A DNA stretch of 64,000 nt, from NCBI GenBank assembly GCA_020161455.1, contig JAIUNZ010000010.1, positions 51,955 through 115,954 of the forward strand, given 5' to 3'. The translations under genes and the position numbers were made by a program. Source of the stretch: Bacteroidota bacterium. GTDB lineage: Bacteria; Bacteroidota; Bacteroidia; Flavobacteriales; Flavobacteriaceae. The first letter of the stretch is position 1, and every line of letters begins with the position of its first letter. The notes beneath the pieces were generated by a model. That model saw only the letters and a list, made by a program, of their open reading frames with translations. It was not told the DNA's origin and made no database searches. Shown in pieces: positions 34,471 through 43,144 of the stretch.

Positions 34471-34983
34471 ATGAAATTAAAATTATTATTTGTAGCGTTT
34501 TTAGCAGTTTGCTATCAAAACAATTATGCACAAGAAACTAATTCTGAAAAGGTTATTGATTCTGCAAAAGTAAAAACAGCTACAATTGAAGCTCCAAAAG
34601 CAACTGAAAAAGAATTGCTTGAAAAAAAAATTGAAAATCAAAAACTTGCAATAGCACAAAAAGAACAAGCAGAAAAAGCCCAGAAACAGCTTGAAAGAGA
34701 TCAGAAAAAATTAGAAAAAGAACAAAAAAAGTTTCAGAAAGAACAAAAAAAAATTGCTTCTGCTGAAAAAAAATTAATTAAGTATAAAGACAAACGACAA
34801 GATGCTATTGACGATTTAGAAAAGATGAAAACTAAATTCGCCAAAAACAAATCAAAAGGAAAATTATCTCCTGTAGAAATTGAGAAAGAAAATTTGAAAA
34901 TTACCAAACAGCAACTTAAGATAAAAGAATATGAAGAAGAAATTGCTGATTATGAAAAGAAATTGAATAAACTAAGAAACTAA
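34471..34983 (+). CDS. Secreted coiled-coil protein of unknown function
   Basis: Encodes 170 residues with a signal peptide (about residues 1-20, ending NYAQ). Nearly all of the mature chain is a Lys/Glu/Gln-rich coiled coil (about residues 45-168), with repeating KEQKK/EKAQKQLERD heptads and no cysteines after the signal peptide. It is probably periplasmic. Function unknown; similar low-complexity coiled-coil proteins are common in Flavobacterium. It diverges from the nuclease gene by a 65-base gap and ends at a shared terminator. Confidence 0.72.
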   Translation: MKLKLLFVAFLAVCYQNNYAQETNSEKVIDSAKVKTATIEAPKATEKELLEKKIENQKLAIAQKEQAEKAQKQLERDQKKLEKEQKKFQKEQKKIASAEKKLIKYKDKRQDAIDDLEKMKTKFAKNKSKGKLSPVEIEKENLKITKQQLKIKEYEEEIADYEKKLNKLRN

Positions 34984-35003
34984 ATAAGAGTATCCTGAAT
35001 AAC

Positions 35004-35036
35004 AAAGCCTCAAAAAAATAATTTTGAGGCTTTTTT
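35004..35036. terminator. Bidirectional terminator between coiled-coil gene and prc
   Basis: The stem AAAGCCTCAAAA/TTTTGAGGCTTT, with a six-base loop, has T-runs on the plus strand and A-runs on the other side. It lies between two convergent genes. Confidence 0.85.
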
Positions 35037-35054
35037 GTTTGAATATTTTTTCAA

Positions 35055-37208
35055 TTAAGACTTAACCAATTTTTCGGTTTTAACTTTATCTGTCAACCCT
35101 TTTCTGTCTGAACCATTTTGCATATCATTTAAAATATGTAATGCTTCATCAACATATACATCTTTAGATAAACTTTCGTGCCATCTGTCTCGTTTTTCTT
35201 TTAAAACAGTGTCGTTTTTAACCATTTCATTTTCATAAGGCAACGACATAAATTTCAAATCATTTTTATAATCTGTAATCGGTTTATATTTTTTATTTTT
35301 CTCTTCCAAAGCTTTTTGTTCCGCTTTAAATTTGTCCATTTGAAGGCTATAAATATTTTCTTTACTGCGTTGGTCTATCCATTTTGCGTTATCTTCAATC
35401 AATTGCATTTGTGGATTATTTGCTAATCTGGCTTTACTTTCAGCTATCGCCAAATCAAAATTGTGTTGCTTCGTCCATACTTTGTATTCCGCAGGATCTA
35501 TTTTATCCCAAGGCATTGCATTATCAACATCTTTTTCACCCATTTTTAAATATTCATATTTATCAGGCATCACAATATCACTTTTAACGCCTTCTCGTTG
35601 AGTCGAACCTCCATTGATTCTATAAAATTTTTGAGTTGTTGTTTTCAATGCTCCCAAATCTCCATAAGTACTTCCGCGAACAAACTGATTCAAATCGATT
35701 ACATTCTGAACGGTACCTTTTCCATACGATTGCTTGCTTCCTACAATTACACCTCTTTTATAATCTTGAATTGCAGCAGCTAAGATTTCTGATGCCGATG
35801 CAGAAAATTCATTAATCATTACTACTAATGGTCCATCCCATTGTACTTTTGCATCTCTGTCGTACAATACTTCTTTTTTACCTGCTGCAGATTTTATCTG
35901 AACAATCGGTCCTTGTTCAATAAACAAACCTGCAATATCAACAACCGTTTTTAATGAACCACCACCATTATCCCTAACATCCATTACAATCCCTTGAACA
36001 CCTTCTTTTTTCAAACGTTCTACTTCAATAGCAACGTCTTTTCCAGCATCACGACTGTCTTTGTTCTCAAAATCAATATAGAATTTTGGTAAATAGATTA
36101 TTCCATATTTATTTCCATCAATTTCTACAACACTTGATTTTACATATGTTTCTTCAATTTCAACTTCATCTCTTATAATTGAAATTACTTTTATGGTTCC
36201 ATCTGGCTTTTTTATTGTCAATTTAACTTCAGTGCCTTTTGGTCCTTTAATTTTTTTCACAACATCGTCCAAACGCATTCCAACAACATCTATAGCTTCG
36301 CCGTTTCCTTGTGCTACTTTCAATATTAAATCCCCAGCTTCAAGCTGTTTCCCTCTCCATGCTGGTCCGCCAGAAATTAATTCTGTGATTTTTGTGAAAT
36401 CATTTTCTTTTTGAAGTCTTGCACCAATTCCTTCTAATTTTCCACTCATGCTTACATCAAAACGCTCTTTCTCATTAGGTGCAAAATAAGAAGTATGTGG
36501 ATCAAATCGAGAAGAAATAGCATTGATATATATTGAAAACCAATCATCTCGATTCAAATCTTTTATGAATCCAAAATTATCATTAAGTGATTTTAAAGTA
36601 GATGCTCTAGTCTCTTTCTCTAATTCAGCAAAAGTTTTTGGAGTATCTTTATTGTCTTTCGATTTTAATTTTTCTTCTTGAACTTTTTCTTTTTCAACCA
36701 AAGAAGACAAAGTAGAAAGCTTGACTTGTTTTCTCCAACGGTCTTTTAATTCTTTTTCATTTTTAGCATAAGGTAATTTTTCATAATCCGTGCTAATAGT
36801 TTCATCTTTTTTATAATCTATTGGAGAAGATAACGCTTCTTCATAATAAGCTTTACTATCATTCATTCGTTTCATCAAACGAGTATAAGTCAAATCGAAA
36901 AAGGTTAATTCTTTATTGTTAATTTGATCATCGATTTGAGTTTCATATTTTGAAAATTCATCAATATCAGATTGCAAAAAGAATCGTTTTGAGGGATCTA
37001 ATGCTTCTAAATAGTCTTTGTAAACTCCTTTAGAAAAGGTGTCGTCAATTGCAGCAGGATTGTAATGTCCTTTTTCAATAACAAAAGTTAAAAGTTCAAT
37101 TAATAATTTATCTTTTTCGGGATCGGGTGTATTCTCTTTTGGGATGAAACTCCACATGGCAACTGACAAAGCAAGTACTACCAAGAGAACTTTATAATTT
37201 CTTTTCAT
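35055..37208 (-). CDS. prc: Carboxy-terminal processing peptidase (Prc/Tsp, S41)
   Basis: Encodes 717 residues from MKRNYKVLLVVLALS, a membrane anchor or signal segment; an ATG seven codons upstream (37229) is an alternative. The order matches Tsp/Prc: N-terminal helical region, PDZ domain (ISGGPAWRGKQLEAGDLILK, about residues 262-281), S41 protease core and a C-terminal DUF3340-type helical region. The catalytic Ser lies in MINEFSASASEILAAAIQ and the Lys in GKGTVQNVIDL. It cleaves proteins at nonpolar C-termini in the periplasm and in other bacteria affects peptidoglycan hydrolases. Confidence 0.92.
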   Translation of the reverse strand: MKRNYKVLLVVLALSVAMWSFIPKENTPDPEKDKLLIELLTFVIEKGHYNPAAIDDTFSKGVYKDYLEALDPSKRFFLQSDIDEFSKYETQIDDQINNKELTFFDLTYTRLMKRMNDSKAYYEEALSSPIDYKKDETISTDYEKLPYAKNEKELKDRWRKQVKLSTLSSLVEKEKVQEEKLKSKDNKDTPKTFAELEKETRASTLKSLNDNFGFIKDLNRDDWFSIYINAISSRFDPHTSYFAPNEKERFDVSMSGKLEGIGARLQKENDFTKITELISGGPAWRGKQLEAGDLILKVAQGNGEAIDVVGMRLDDVVKKIKGPKGTEVKLTIKKPDGTIKVISIIRDEVEIEETYVKSSVVEIDGNKYGIIYLPKFYIDFENKDSRDAGKDVAIEVERLKKEGVQGIVMDVRDNGGGSLKTVVDIAGLFIEQGPIVQIKSAAGKKEVLYDRDAKVQWDGPLVVMINEFSASASEILAAAIQDYKRGVIVGSKQSYGKGTVQNVIDLNQFVRGSTYGDLGALKTTTQKFYRINGGSTQREGVKSDIVMPDKYEYLKMGEKDVDNAMPWDKIDPAEYKVWTKQHNFDLAIAESKARLANNPQMQLIEDNAKWIDQRSKENIYSLQMDKFKAEQKALEEKNKKYKPITDYKNDLKFMSLPYENEMVKNDTVLKEKRDRWHESLSKDVYVDEALHILNDMQNGSDRKGLTDKVKTEKLVKS

Positions 37209-37366
37209 AAACAGGAATATAGGTTTCATTAATTATTCGACTAATATATACAAAAAACTATGCCAAATTTTTATGTTAACGATATTTTATAACAATTAAC
37301 CTTTAGCATACGTTGAATTAGTCCAAAGTTAATCAAAATGTTACTTAATAAAACCCTAAAAAAGGT

Positions 37367-37374
37367 TAATTTTG
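37367..37374 (+). promoter_or_regulatory. -7 promoter element for surE
   Basis: TAATTTTG (TAnnTTTG) lies 21 bases before the surE ATG. Its position means the in-frame upstream codons from 37338 are promoter, not coding. Confidence 0.5.
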
Positions 37375-37394
37375 CCTTAATTGAATTTTTTATT

Positions 37395-38165
37395 ATGATT
37401 AACAAGCCTCTAATTTTAGTTACCAACGATGATGGAATTACTGCTCCAGGAATACGAACATTAATTGAAGTGATGTCGGAAATTGGCACTGTTGTAGTAG
37501 TTGCACCAGATAGTCCTCAAAGCGGAATGGGACATGCTATTACTGTAAATAACACATTATATCTTGATAAAATATCAAAAGATGGTGCTGAAATTACAGA
37601 ATACAATTGCTCGGGAACGCCTGTCGATTGTGTAAAACTAGCGGTACATGAGGTTTTAAAACAAAAACCTGATTTATGCGTTTCTGGAATAAATCATGGC
37701 TCAAACTCTTCTATAAACGTAATTTATTCTGGCACTATGAGTGCTGCTGTAGAAGCTGGTATTGAAGGAATTCCTGCTATTGGTTTTTCGTTAGCCGATT
37801 ATAATTGGAATGCTAATTTTGAAGCTACTAAACCGTTTATTAAAAAAATTGCATTAGAAGTTTTAAACAACAAAATGCCTAATGGCACCGTGTTAAACGT
37901 GAATTTTCCTAAATTAAATTTAAATGAAATAAAAGGAGTGAAAATTTGTCGTCAAGCAAAAGCGAGTTGGATAGAAAAATTTGACAAGAGAAAATCACCT
38001 TATGGAAAAGATTACTACTGGCTAACGGGTGAATTTGTGAATGATGATAAAGGTCAAGATACTGATGAATACGCATTAGCTAATGGATATGTTTCAGTTG
38101 TTCCTGTTCAGTTTGACATGACAGCGCATCATGCTATTCAATTGTTAAACACTTGGGATTTATAA
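37395..38165 (+). CDS. surE: 5'/3'-nucleotidase SurE
   Basis: Encodes 256 residues from MINKPLILVTNDDG. The Asp12-Asp13 metal ligands and the SGMGHAITV, CSGTPVDCVKLA and SGINHGSNSSINVIYSGTMS motifs are diagnostic of SurE. It dephosphorylates nucleoside monophosphates in stress and stationary phase. The upstream in-frame ATG at 37338 lies before the promoter element, so the shorter form is preferred. The phosphatase gene starts 17 bases after its stop, so the two may be co-transcribed. Confidence 0.95.
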   Translation: MINKPLILVTNDDGITAPGIRTLIEVMSEIGTVVVVAPDSPQSGMGHAITVNNTLYLDKISKDGAEITEYNCSGTPVDCVKLAVHEVLKQKPDLCVSGINHGSNSSINVIYSGTMSAAVEAGIEGIPAIGFSLADYNWNANFEATKPFIKKIALEVLNNKMPNGTVLNVNFPKLNLNEIKGVKICRQAKASWIEKFDKRKSPYGKDYYWLTGEFVNDDKGQDTDEYALANGYVSVVPVQFDMTAHHAIQLLNTWDL

Positions 38166-38182
38166 AATTTAATTTTTTACTA

Positions 38183-38692
38183 ATGAAAAAAACCTTTTCA
38201 TTTTTACTGCTTATTCTGACTTCTTCAATTACCATTTCTCAAGAAAAAAATAGTAATACTGAAATCACAAAAATAATTGTTGTTCGTCATGCAGAAAAAA
38301 TTGATGATGGTAGCAAGAACCCTTCACTATCTGATATTGGGAAATTACGTGCTAAAAAATTAGATATGCTGTTTGCAGACCTTAAGCTTGACGCTTTATA
38401 TTCTACACCATTTTCAAGAACAACTGAAACATTACAACCAATTGCCAACTCTAGAAATTTGGAAATAATAAACTATAGTCCAAATAATAAAAATTTTAGC
38501 CAAAATTTACTTTTAAATCAAAAAGGTAAAACAATAATGATTGTTGGTCACTCAAACACTTGTCCCGATTTGGTTAATAGTTTAATTAACGAAACTAAAT
38601 TCAATCCTTTAAACGAAAACGAATACGGAAAAATTTGGATTATTACTTTTAAAAACGGACAATTAATTGACTGTGTTTTATTAAATTATTAA
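38183..38692 (+). CDS. Secreted histidine phosphatase family protein
   Basis: Encodes 169 residues from ATG 38183 (MKKTFSFLLLILTSSITISQ), a signal peptide. The catalytic RHAEK motif (about residues 41-45) and a second His in IVGHSNTCPD (about residue 128) mark the RHG-type phosphatase fold. The chain is short, so it is a minimal member, perhaps periplasmic. The substrate is unknown. It lies between surE and lpxB with gaps of 17 and 4 bases, suggesting one operon. Confidence 0.88.
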   Translation: MKKTFSFLLLILTSSITISQEKNSNTEITKIIVVRHAEKIDDGSKNPSLSDIGKLRAKKLDMLFADLKLDALYSTPFSRTTETLQPIANSRNLEIINYSPNNKNFSQNLLLNQKGKTIMIVGHSNTCPDLVNSLINETKFNPLNENEYGKIWIITFKNGQLIDCVLLNY

Positions 38693-38696
38693 AACA

Positions 38697-39809
38697 ATGA
38701 AATATTATATTATAGCAGGTGAAGCTTCTGGAGATTTGCATGGTTCGAACCTAATGAAAGCTTTATTTGAAAAAGATGCTACAGCTGAAATTCGATTTTG
38801 GGGTGGAAATTTGATGCAAGAAGTTGGCGGCACTTTAGTAAAACACTACAAGGCATTAGCGTTCATGGGTTTTGCAGAAGTGGTAATGAACTTAAAAACC
38901 ATTTTAAACAACATCAAATTTTGTAAAAAAGACATTGAACAATTCAAACCTGATGTGATTATTTTCATCGATTATCCAGGTTTTAATATGCGAATTGCAA
39001 AATGGGCAAAACAAAAAGGTATAAAAACACACTATTATATTGCACCACAAATTTGGGCTTGGAAAGAGAATAGGATAAAAGCTGTCAAAAGAGATTTTGA
39101 TAAATTATTTGTCATTTTGCCTTTTGAAAAAGATTTTTTTGAAATAAAACATGGTTATCCTGTAGAATTTGTTGGTCATCCGCTAATTGACGCTATTCAC
39201 AATCGCCAAAAAACAAACGAAACTCAATTTAGAAAAGATAACCATCTTGATGACAAACCGGTAATTGCCTTACTACCAGGCAGTAGAAAACAAGAAATTT
39301 CAAAAATGCTCGAAGTTATGCTTAGTGTTACTGATGATTTTATTGATTATCAGTTTGTAATTGCTGGTGCACCAAGTCAAGAATTTGAATTTTATAAGCA
39401 ATTTTTAAACACTAAAAATGTAAAATTCATTTCTAACAAAACCTATGATTTATTGAGTATAGCCCAAGCAGCGTTAGTAACTTCTGGAACAGCGACACTA
39501 GAAACTGCTTTATTTAAAGTTCCAGAAGTTGTTTGTTACAAAGGAAGTTGGGTTTCTTATCAAATTGCAAAACGCATCATTACATTAAAATACATTTCAT
39601 TAGTAAATTTAATAATGGATAAAGAAGTGGTAACCGAATTAATCCAAGAAAATTTTAATAAAAAAAGGATCAAGGAAGAATTATCAAAACTTTTTGAACC
39701 AAAAAACAGACAGGAAATAATTCGTAATTATGAAATTTTAGAAAAAAAGTTAGGCGGAATTGGTGCAAGTAAAAAAACAGCAGACCTGATTATTAATGAT
39801 TTACAATAA
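38697..39809 (+). CDS. lpxB: Lipid-A-disaccharide synthase
   Basis: Encodes 370 residues of glycosyltransferase family 19. It joins UDP-diacylglucosamine and lipid X to form the lipid A disaccharide. The signature GEASGDLHGSNLM (about residues 7-19), FIDYPGFNMRIAKWAKQKGI, YYIAPQIWAWKENRI and LLPGSRKQEI are present. It overlaps nothing and follows the phosphatase gene by four bases. Other lpx genes are not in the window. Confidence 0.96.
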   Translation: MKYYIIAGEASGDLHGSNLMKALFEKDATAEIRFWGGNLMQEVGGTLVKHYKALAFMGFAEVVMNLKTILNNIKFCKKDIEQFKPDVIIFIDYPGFNMRIAKWAKQKGIKTHYYIAPQIWAWKENRIKAVKRDFDKLFVILPFEKDFFEIKHGYPVEFVGHPLIDAIHNRQKTNETQFRKDNHLDDKPVIALLPGSRKQEISKMLEVMLSVTDDFIDYQFVIAGAPSQEFEFYKQFLNTKNVKFISNKTYDLLSIAQAALVTSGTATLETALFKVPEVVCYKGSWVSYQIAKRIITLKYISLVNLIMDKEVVTELIQENFNKKRIKEELSKLFEPKNRQEIIRNYEILEKKLGGIGASKKTADLIINDLQ

Positions 39810-39835
39810 TTAATGTGTTTTAAAAAATATTTTTT

Positions 39836-39843
39836 TATATTTG
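39836..39843 (+). promoter_or_regulatory. -7 promoter element for the NlpC/P60 gene
   Basis: TATATTTG (TAnnTTTG) lies 21 bases before the TTG start at 39864. No -33 TTG is seen at the usual distance. Confidence 0.5.
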
Positions 39844-39863
39844 AAAATCTTAAATAAACGATC

Positions 39864-40520
39864 TTGAAATACACCTTCAAAATATTTTTCTTTTTATTTT
39901 TTTTTATTTCAACATTTGGTTTTGCACAATCAAACAAAATCATTACTACTAAAAAAGAAGCTGAAAAAAAAGGAATTTACACTGCGCCAAGTGTTGATAA
40001 AGCCATTGCCTACAACGAACCTTTATCTAAAAATCAAAAAAAAGAAATTAGAGATAAAGAAAAAAAATCAAAAAAAATTAAAGCAATTTTGAATACCAAA
40101 AATGCTAAAGACATTATCATCGACAACGAGGAAACTGACTATGTTGCTGAGCAACTTATTAATAATGTGATAGACAATGTAGGTGTAGATTATTCATATG
40201 GTGGCACTTCAAAAGATGGTTTTGATTGTTCCGGTTTGCTCTATTCAACTTTCAAAAAATTTGACATTGATATACCGCGAGTTTCTTCAAGTATGGCAGA
40301 TATTGGTGAAAAAATGAGCATTGATAATGCCGAAAAAGGTGATTTAATATTCTTTGCCACAGCTGGCGGAAATCGTATTACACATGTTGGCATGATCACA
40401 GAAGTAAATGGAGATGAAATCTTATTTGTTCATGCTTCAACAAGTGCAGGTGTTATTGTTTCTTCACTATCAGAAACATATTACCAAAACACTTTTGTTC
40501 AAATTAACAAAATCTTATAA
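39864..40520 (+). CDS. C40 family (NlpC/P60) peptidase
   Basis: Encodes 218 residues from a TTG start, chosen because it gives a full signal peptide (MKYTFKIFFFLFFFISTFGFAQ) right after the promoter element; no ATG suits. A charged linker (about residues 30-80) precedes the catalytic domain. Cys122 in DGFDCSGLLY, His174 in THVGMI and His190 in FVHAST form the NlpC/P60 triad. It should cut peptide bonds in peptidoglycan stems, in the periplasm. Confidence 0.92.
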   Translation: MKYTFKIFFFLFFFISTFGFAQSNKIITTKKEAEKKGIYTAPSVDKAIAYNEPLSKNQKKEIRDKEKKSKKIKAILNTKNAKDIIIDNEETDYVAEQLINNVIDNVGVDYSYGGTSKDGFDCSGLLYSTFKKFDIDIPRVSSSMADIGEKMSIDNAEKGDLIFFATAGGNRITHVGMITEVNGDEILFVHASTSAGVIVSSLSETYYQNTFVQINKIL

Positions 40521-40527
40521 ATTTATT

Positions 40528-40555
40528 TTGTAAATTCTTTTTTTTCGTAACTTAG
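40528..40555 (+). promoter_or_regulatory. Candidate comEC promoter at the start codon
   Basis: TTG (40528-40530), a 17-base spacer and TAACTTAG (40548-40555; one mismatch to TAnnTTTG). The expected transcription start falls at or beside the GTG at 40560, hinting at a leaderless mRNA. Confidence 0.4.
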
Positions 40556-40559
40556 TTAC

Positions 40560-42590
40560 GTGAAAATCTTACAATTTCCTTTAGCTAAAATTACACTTTG
40601 GTTTGTTTTTGGAATATTATTATTTCCTTCTTTAAAAACAACACCACCAATTGCTTTTATATTAACTGTAAGTGGATTTTGCCTAGTACTGCTTTGTTAT
40701 ATTTTTAAATCCAAAATAGCATTTTATTCATCTTTATTTGGAATAGCAGTACTATTAAATTCTTTTTTTATTGGATTGTCTTCAGCTAGTATTCATAAAG
40801 AAAATTATTCCACTAATCATTTTTCTAAGTATCTAAATGAAGTTGAAAATGGTTTTAATGCAACAATTTTATTGACTGAAAAACTCAAGAATACGCAAAA
40901 AAACTATCGATATGTTGCTGAATTTCAATCGATACAAAAAAAGAAAGTTAATGGCAAAATAATCTTTAACATTACAAAAAAAGAAAAATACATTTCGTTG
41001 CCAATTGGAAGTATTCTTTTCATAAAAGGCGTTTACTACAAAAACAAAAAGCCTTTCAATCCCAATCAGTTTGATTATGGAAATTACTTGGAACACAAAG
41101 AAATTTATGGTCAAGTATATAGCAAAACCAATGATGTAAAAATTATTGGAAGTCAAAGTTCGCTCCGTTACTATTTTTCAAACTATCGAGAAAAATTAAT
41201 CACAAATTTGAAGAAAACATCACTCTCTGAAAATTCATTAACTGTTGTTGTTGCTTTATTATTGGGACAAAAACATGATATGTCACCTGTGATTATGAAA
41301 GAATATCAAGCAGCTGGCGCAGTTCATATTCTAGCCGTTTCAGGATTACATGTTGGAATTATTATGTATTTCTTATTGTTTTTACTGAAACCAATGCCCA
41401 ATACCAAAAGAGCAAACTGGATTAAAGTTATACTCATTATATTGACACTATGGGCATTTGCACTTTTAGCTGGGCTATCACCATCAATAGTTCGATCTGC
41501 TACAATGTTTTCCTTTTTAACGGTTGGAATGAACATCAAAAGAACTGTCAATATTTATCATACCTTGCTAGTTTCAATGCTTTTAATTTTATTGATAAGT
41601 CCGTCATTTATTTATGATATTGGCTTTCAATTAAGTTATTTAGCAGTGTTTTTTATTCTTTTATTGCAGCCAATTTTAAAATCTATTTGGAAACCAAAAA
41701 ATAAGATTCTAAATTATTTTTGGGATATAATAACCGTTTCTACTGCAGCTCAAATCGGCGTAATGCCATTGAGTATTTACTATTTTCATCAATTTCCAGG
41801 ATTGTTTTTTTTAACAAATATGATTGTTCTACCGTTATTGTCAGTAATTATGGCAATTGGAATTTTAGTTTTAGTACTATCCGTTATCGGAACTGTTCCT
41901 CATTTTTTAGTGCAAATTCTTGATTTGCTGTTGAAAATCATGAACAACTTCATTCACACCATTGCATCGTTTGACAGCTTTACTTTCCAAAATATTCCTT
42001 TTACAAAAGAAATGCTATGGTTGTTCTATTTGATGATAGTTACTCTAATGTTTTGGATAAAAAAGCCAAATTTTAAAAGAATTTCGTTAGCATTAATGTG
42101 TGTGATACTTTTACAAGTCGTTTTTATTTATCAAAAAAAAGAAGTTAACAAAAGTGCAGAAGGAATCGTTTTTAATCAAAAGAAAGGCAGTATCATTTCG
42201 GAGAGAATTGGTAATAATGTATCCTTATTTGCGAATGATAGTATTCGGAAGAACATTCATGAAAATGTTACTTTTCAATCGTATTTAGTTGGAAATTTTT
42301 CAGATTTAAAGAATAAAAATAATATTCCTGATTTGCTTTTTATCAATAGTAAAAAAATTGTCGTTATTGATAGTACTGGAATTTATAATCCTACCATTAA
42401 TCCTGATATTTTAATTATCACACAATCCCCAAAACTAAATTTAGAACGGCTTTTATTGACACTAAAACCAAAGGTTATTATTGCAGATGGTTCAAATTTT
42501 AAAACCTACAGCAAACGTTGGGAAGAAACGTGTAGAAAACAAAAAATCCCTTTCCACAATACACATGAAAAAGGATTTTATAAATTTTAG
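40560..42590 (+). CDS. comEC: ComEC/Rec2 competence channel protein with degenerate C-domain
   Basis: Encodes 676 residues from a GTG start. N-terminal helices are followed by a DUF4131/OB-like region (about residues 75-200) and the competence domain with AGAVHILAVSGLHVGIIMYFLLF and ALLAGLSPSIVRSATMF, about ten membrane helices in all. ComEC carries single-stranded DNA across the inner membrane in natural transformation. The C-terminal about 155 residues occupy the place of the metallo-beta-lactamase-like domain and keep its ending (DILIITQSPKLNLERLLLTL), but no HxHxDH metal motif is present. It ends 10 bases from the convergent thioredoxin-like gene. Confidence 0.88.
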   Translation: MKILQFPLAKITLWFVFGILLFPSLKTTPPIAFILTVSGFCLVLLCYIFKSKIAFYSSLFGIAVLLNSFFIGLSSASIHKENYSTNHFSKYLNEVENGFNATILLTEKLKNTQKNYRYVAEFQSIQKKKVNGKIIFNITKKEKYISLPIGSILFIKGVYYKNKKPFNPNQFDYGNYLEHKEIYGQVYSKTNDVKIIGSQSSLRYYFSNYREKLITNLKKTSLSENSLTVVVALLLGQKHDMSPVIMKEYQAAGAVHILAVSGLHVGIIMYFLLFLLKPMPNTKRANWIKVILIILTLWAFALLAGLSPSIVRSATMFSFLTVGMNIKRTVNIYHTLLVSMLLILLISPSFIYDIGFQLSYLAVFFILLLQPILKSIWKPKNKILNYFWDIITVSTAAQIGVMPLSIYYFHQFPGLFFLTNMIVLPLLSVIMAIGILVLVLSVIGTVPHFLVQILDLLLKIMNNFIHTIASFDSFTFQNIPFTKEMLWLFYLMIVTLMFWIKKPNFKRISLALMCVILLQVVFIYQKKEVNKSAEGIVFNQKKGSIISERIGNNVSLFANDSIRKNIHENVTFQSYLVGNFSDLKNKNNIPDLLFINSKKIVVIDSTGIYNPTINPDILIITQSPKLNLERLLLTLKPKVIIADGSNFKTYSKRWEETCRKQKIPFHNTHEKGFYKF

Positions 42591-42594
42591 AGGT

Positions 42595-42621
42595 AAATCG
42601 TTACGATTTTTTATTTTTAAG
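42595..42621 (+). terminator. Weak terminator at the end of comEC
   Basis: AAATCG/CGATTT, loop TTA, is followed by T-rich sequence. The stem overlaps the last codons of the convergent thioredoxin-like gene. Confidence 0.4.
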
Positions 42622-43068
42622 AATTTGATCTGCACCTTCTAACCAAGCATTCGGTCCGCCAGCTACATAGCCTGTACTTCCTAATTGTTCGAAATTTACT
42701 TTTCCATCTATTTTAGATGCCTTAGCAAACCAAACTGTCGGATAACCTCTAACTTGAAAAGCTTGTTGCAATTCTTGATTTTGTTTTTGAATTGCTGCAT
42801 TCTGAGGTGTTTTTCTAGGAAAATCTAACTCTACCAATACTACATTTTTTTTTGCCCATTTTGCAAATTCTGGTGTTTGTAAAACTTCTTTTTGCAAACG
42901 GATACACCAACCACACCAATCGCTACCTGTGAAAAATAGTAACATTGGTTTTTTAGTTTTCTTTGAAATCTTCATGGCAACATCTAAATTTGTTTCCCAT
43001 TTTAATTCTTGTCCATGCATGGTTATTGTTCCTAAAACAAATACAAATGCGAATATTATTTTCTTCAT
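42601..43068 (-). CDS. Secreted thioredoxin-family protein
   Basis: Encodes 155 residues from MKKIIFAFVFVLGTITMHGQ, a signal peptide; an ATG two codons upstream is also possible. The redox motif CGWC (residues 52-55) sits in FFTGSDWCGWCIRLQKEV, and the cis-proline region is RGYPTVWF. This matches thioredoxin-fold periplasmic proteins of the DsbD-gamma/thioredoxin_7 type. It probably reduces or forms disulfides in the periplasm; its partner is not evident. Confidence 0.9.
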   Translation of the reverse strand: MKKIIFAFVFVLGTITMHGQELKWETNLDVAMKISKKTKKPMLLFFTGSDWCGWCIRLQKEVLQTPEFAKWAKKNVVLVELDFPRKTPQNAAIQKQNQELQQAFQVRGYPTVWFAKASKIDGKVNFEQLGSTGYVAGGPNAWLEGADQILKNKKS

Positions 43069-43144
43069 AATCATTTAATTTTTTTCAAATATAACAAAAA
43101 GAATGCCAACCTATATGTAAGATACTTTACAAGTTAGTCCAATT

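Noticed and set aside
33608-34983. Nuclease and coiled-coil gene as a toxin-immunity pair
   Set aside because: They are divergent, both have their own signal sequences, and the coiled-coil protein shows no immunity-like feature or secretion-system link.
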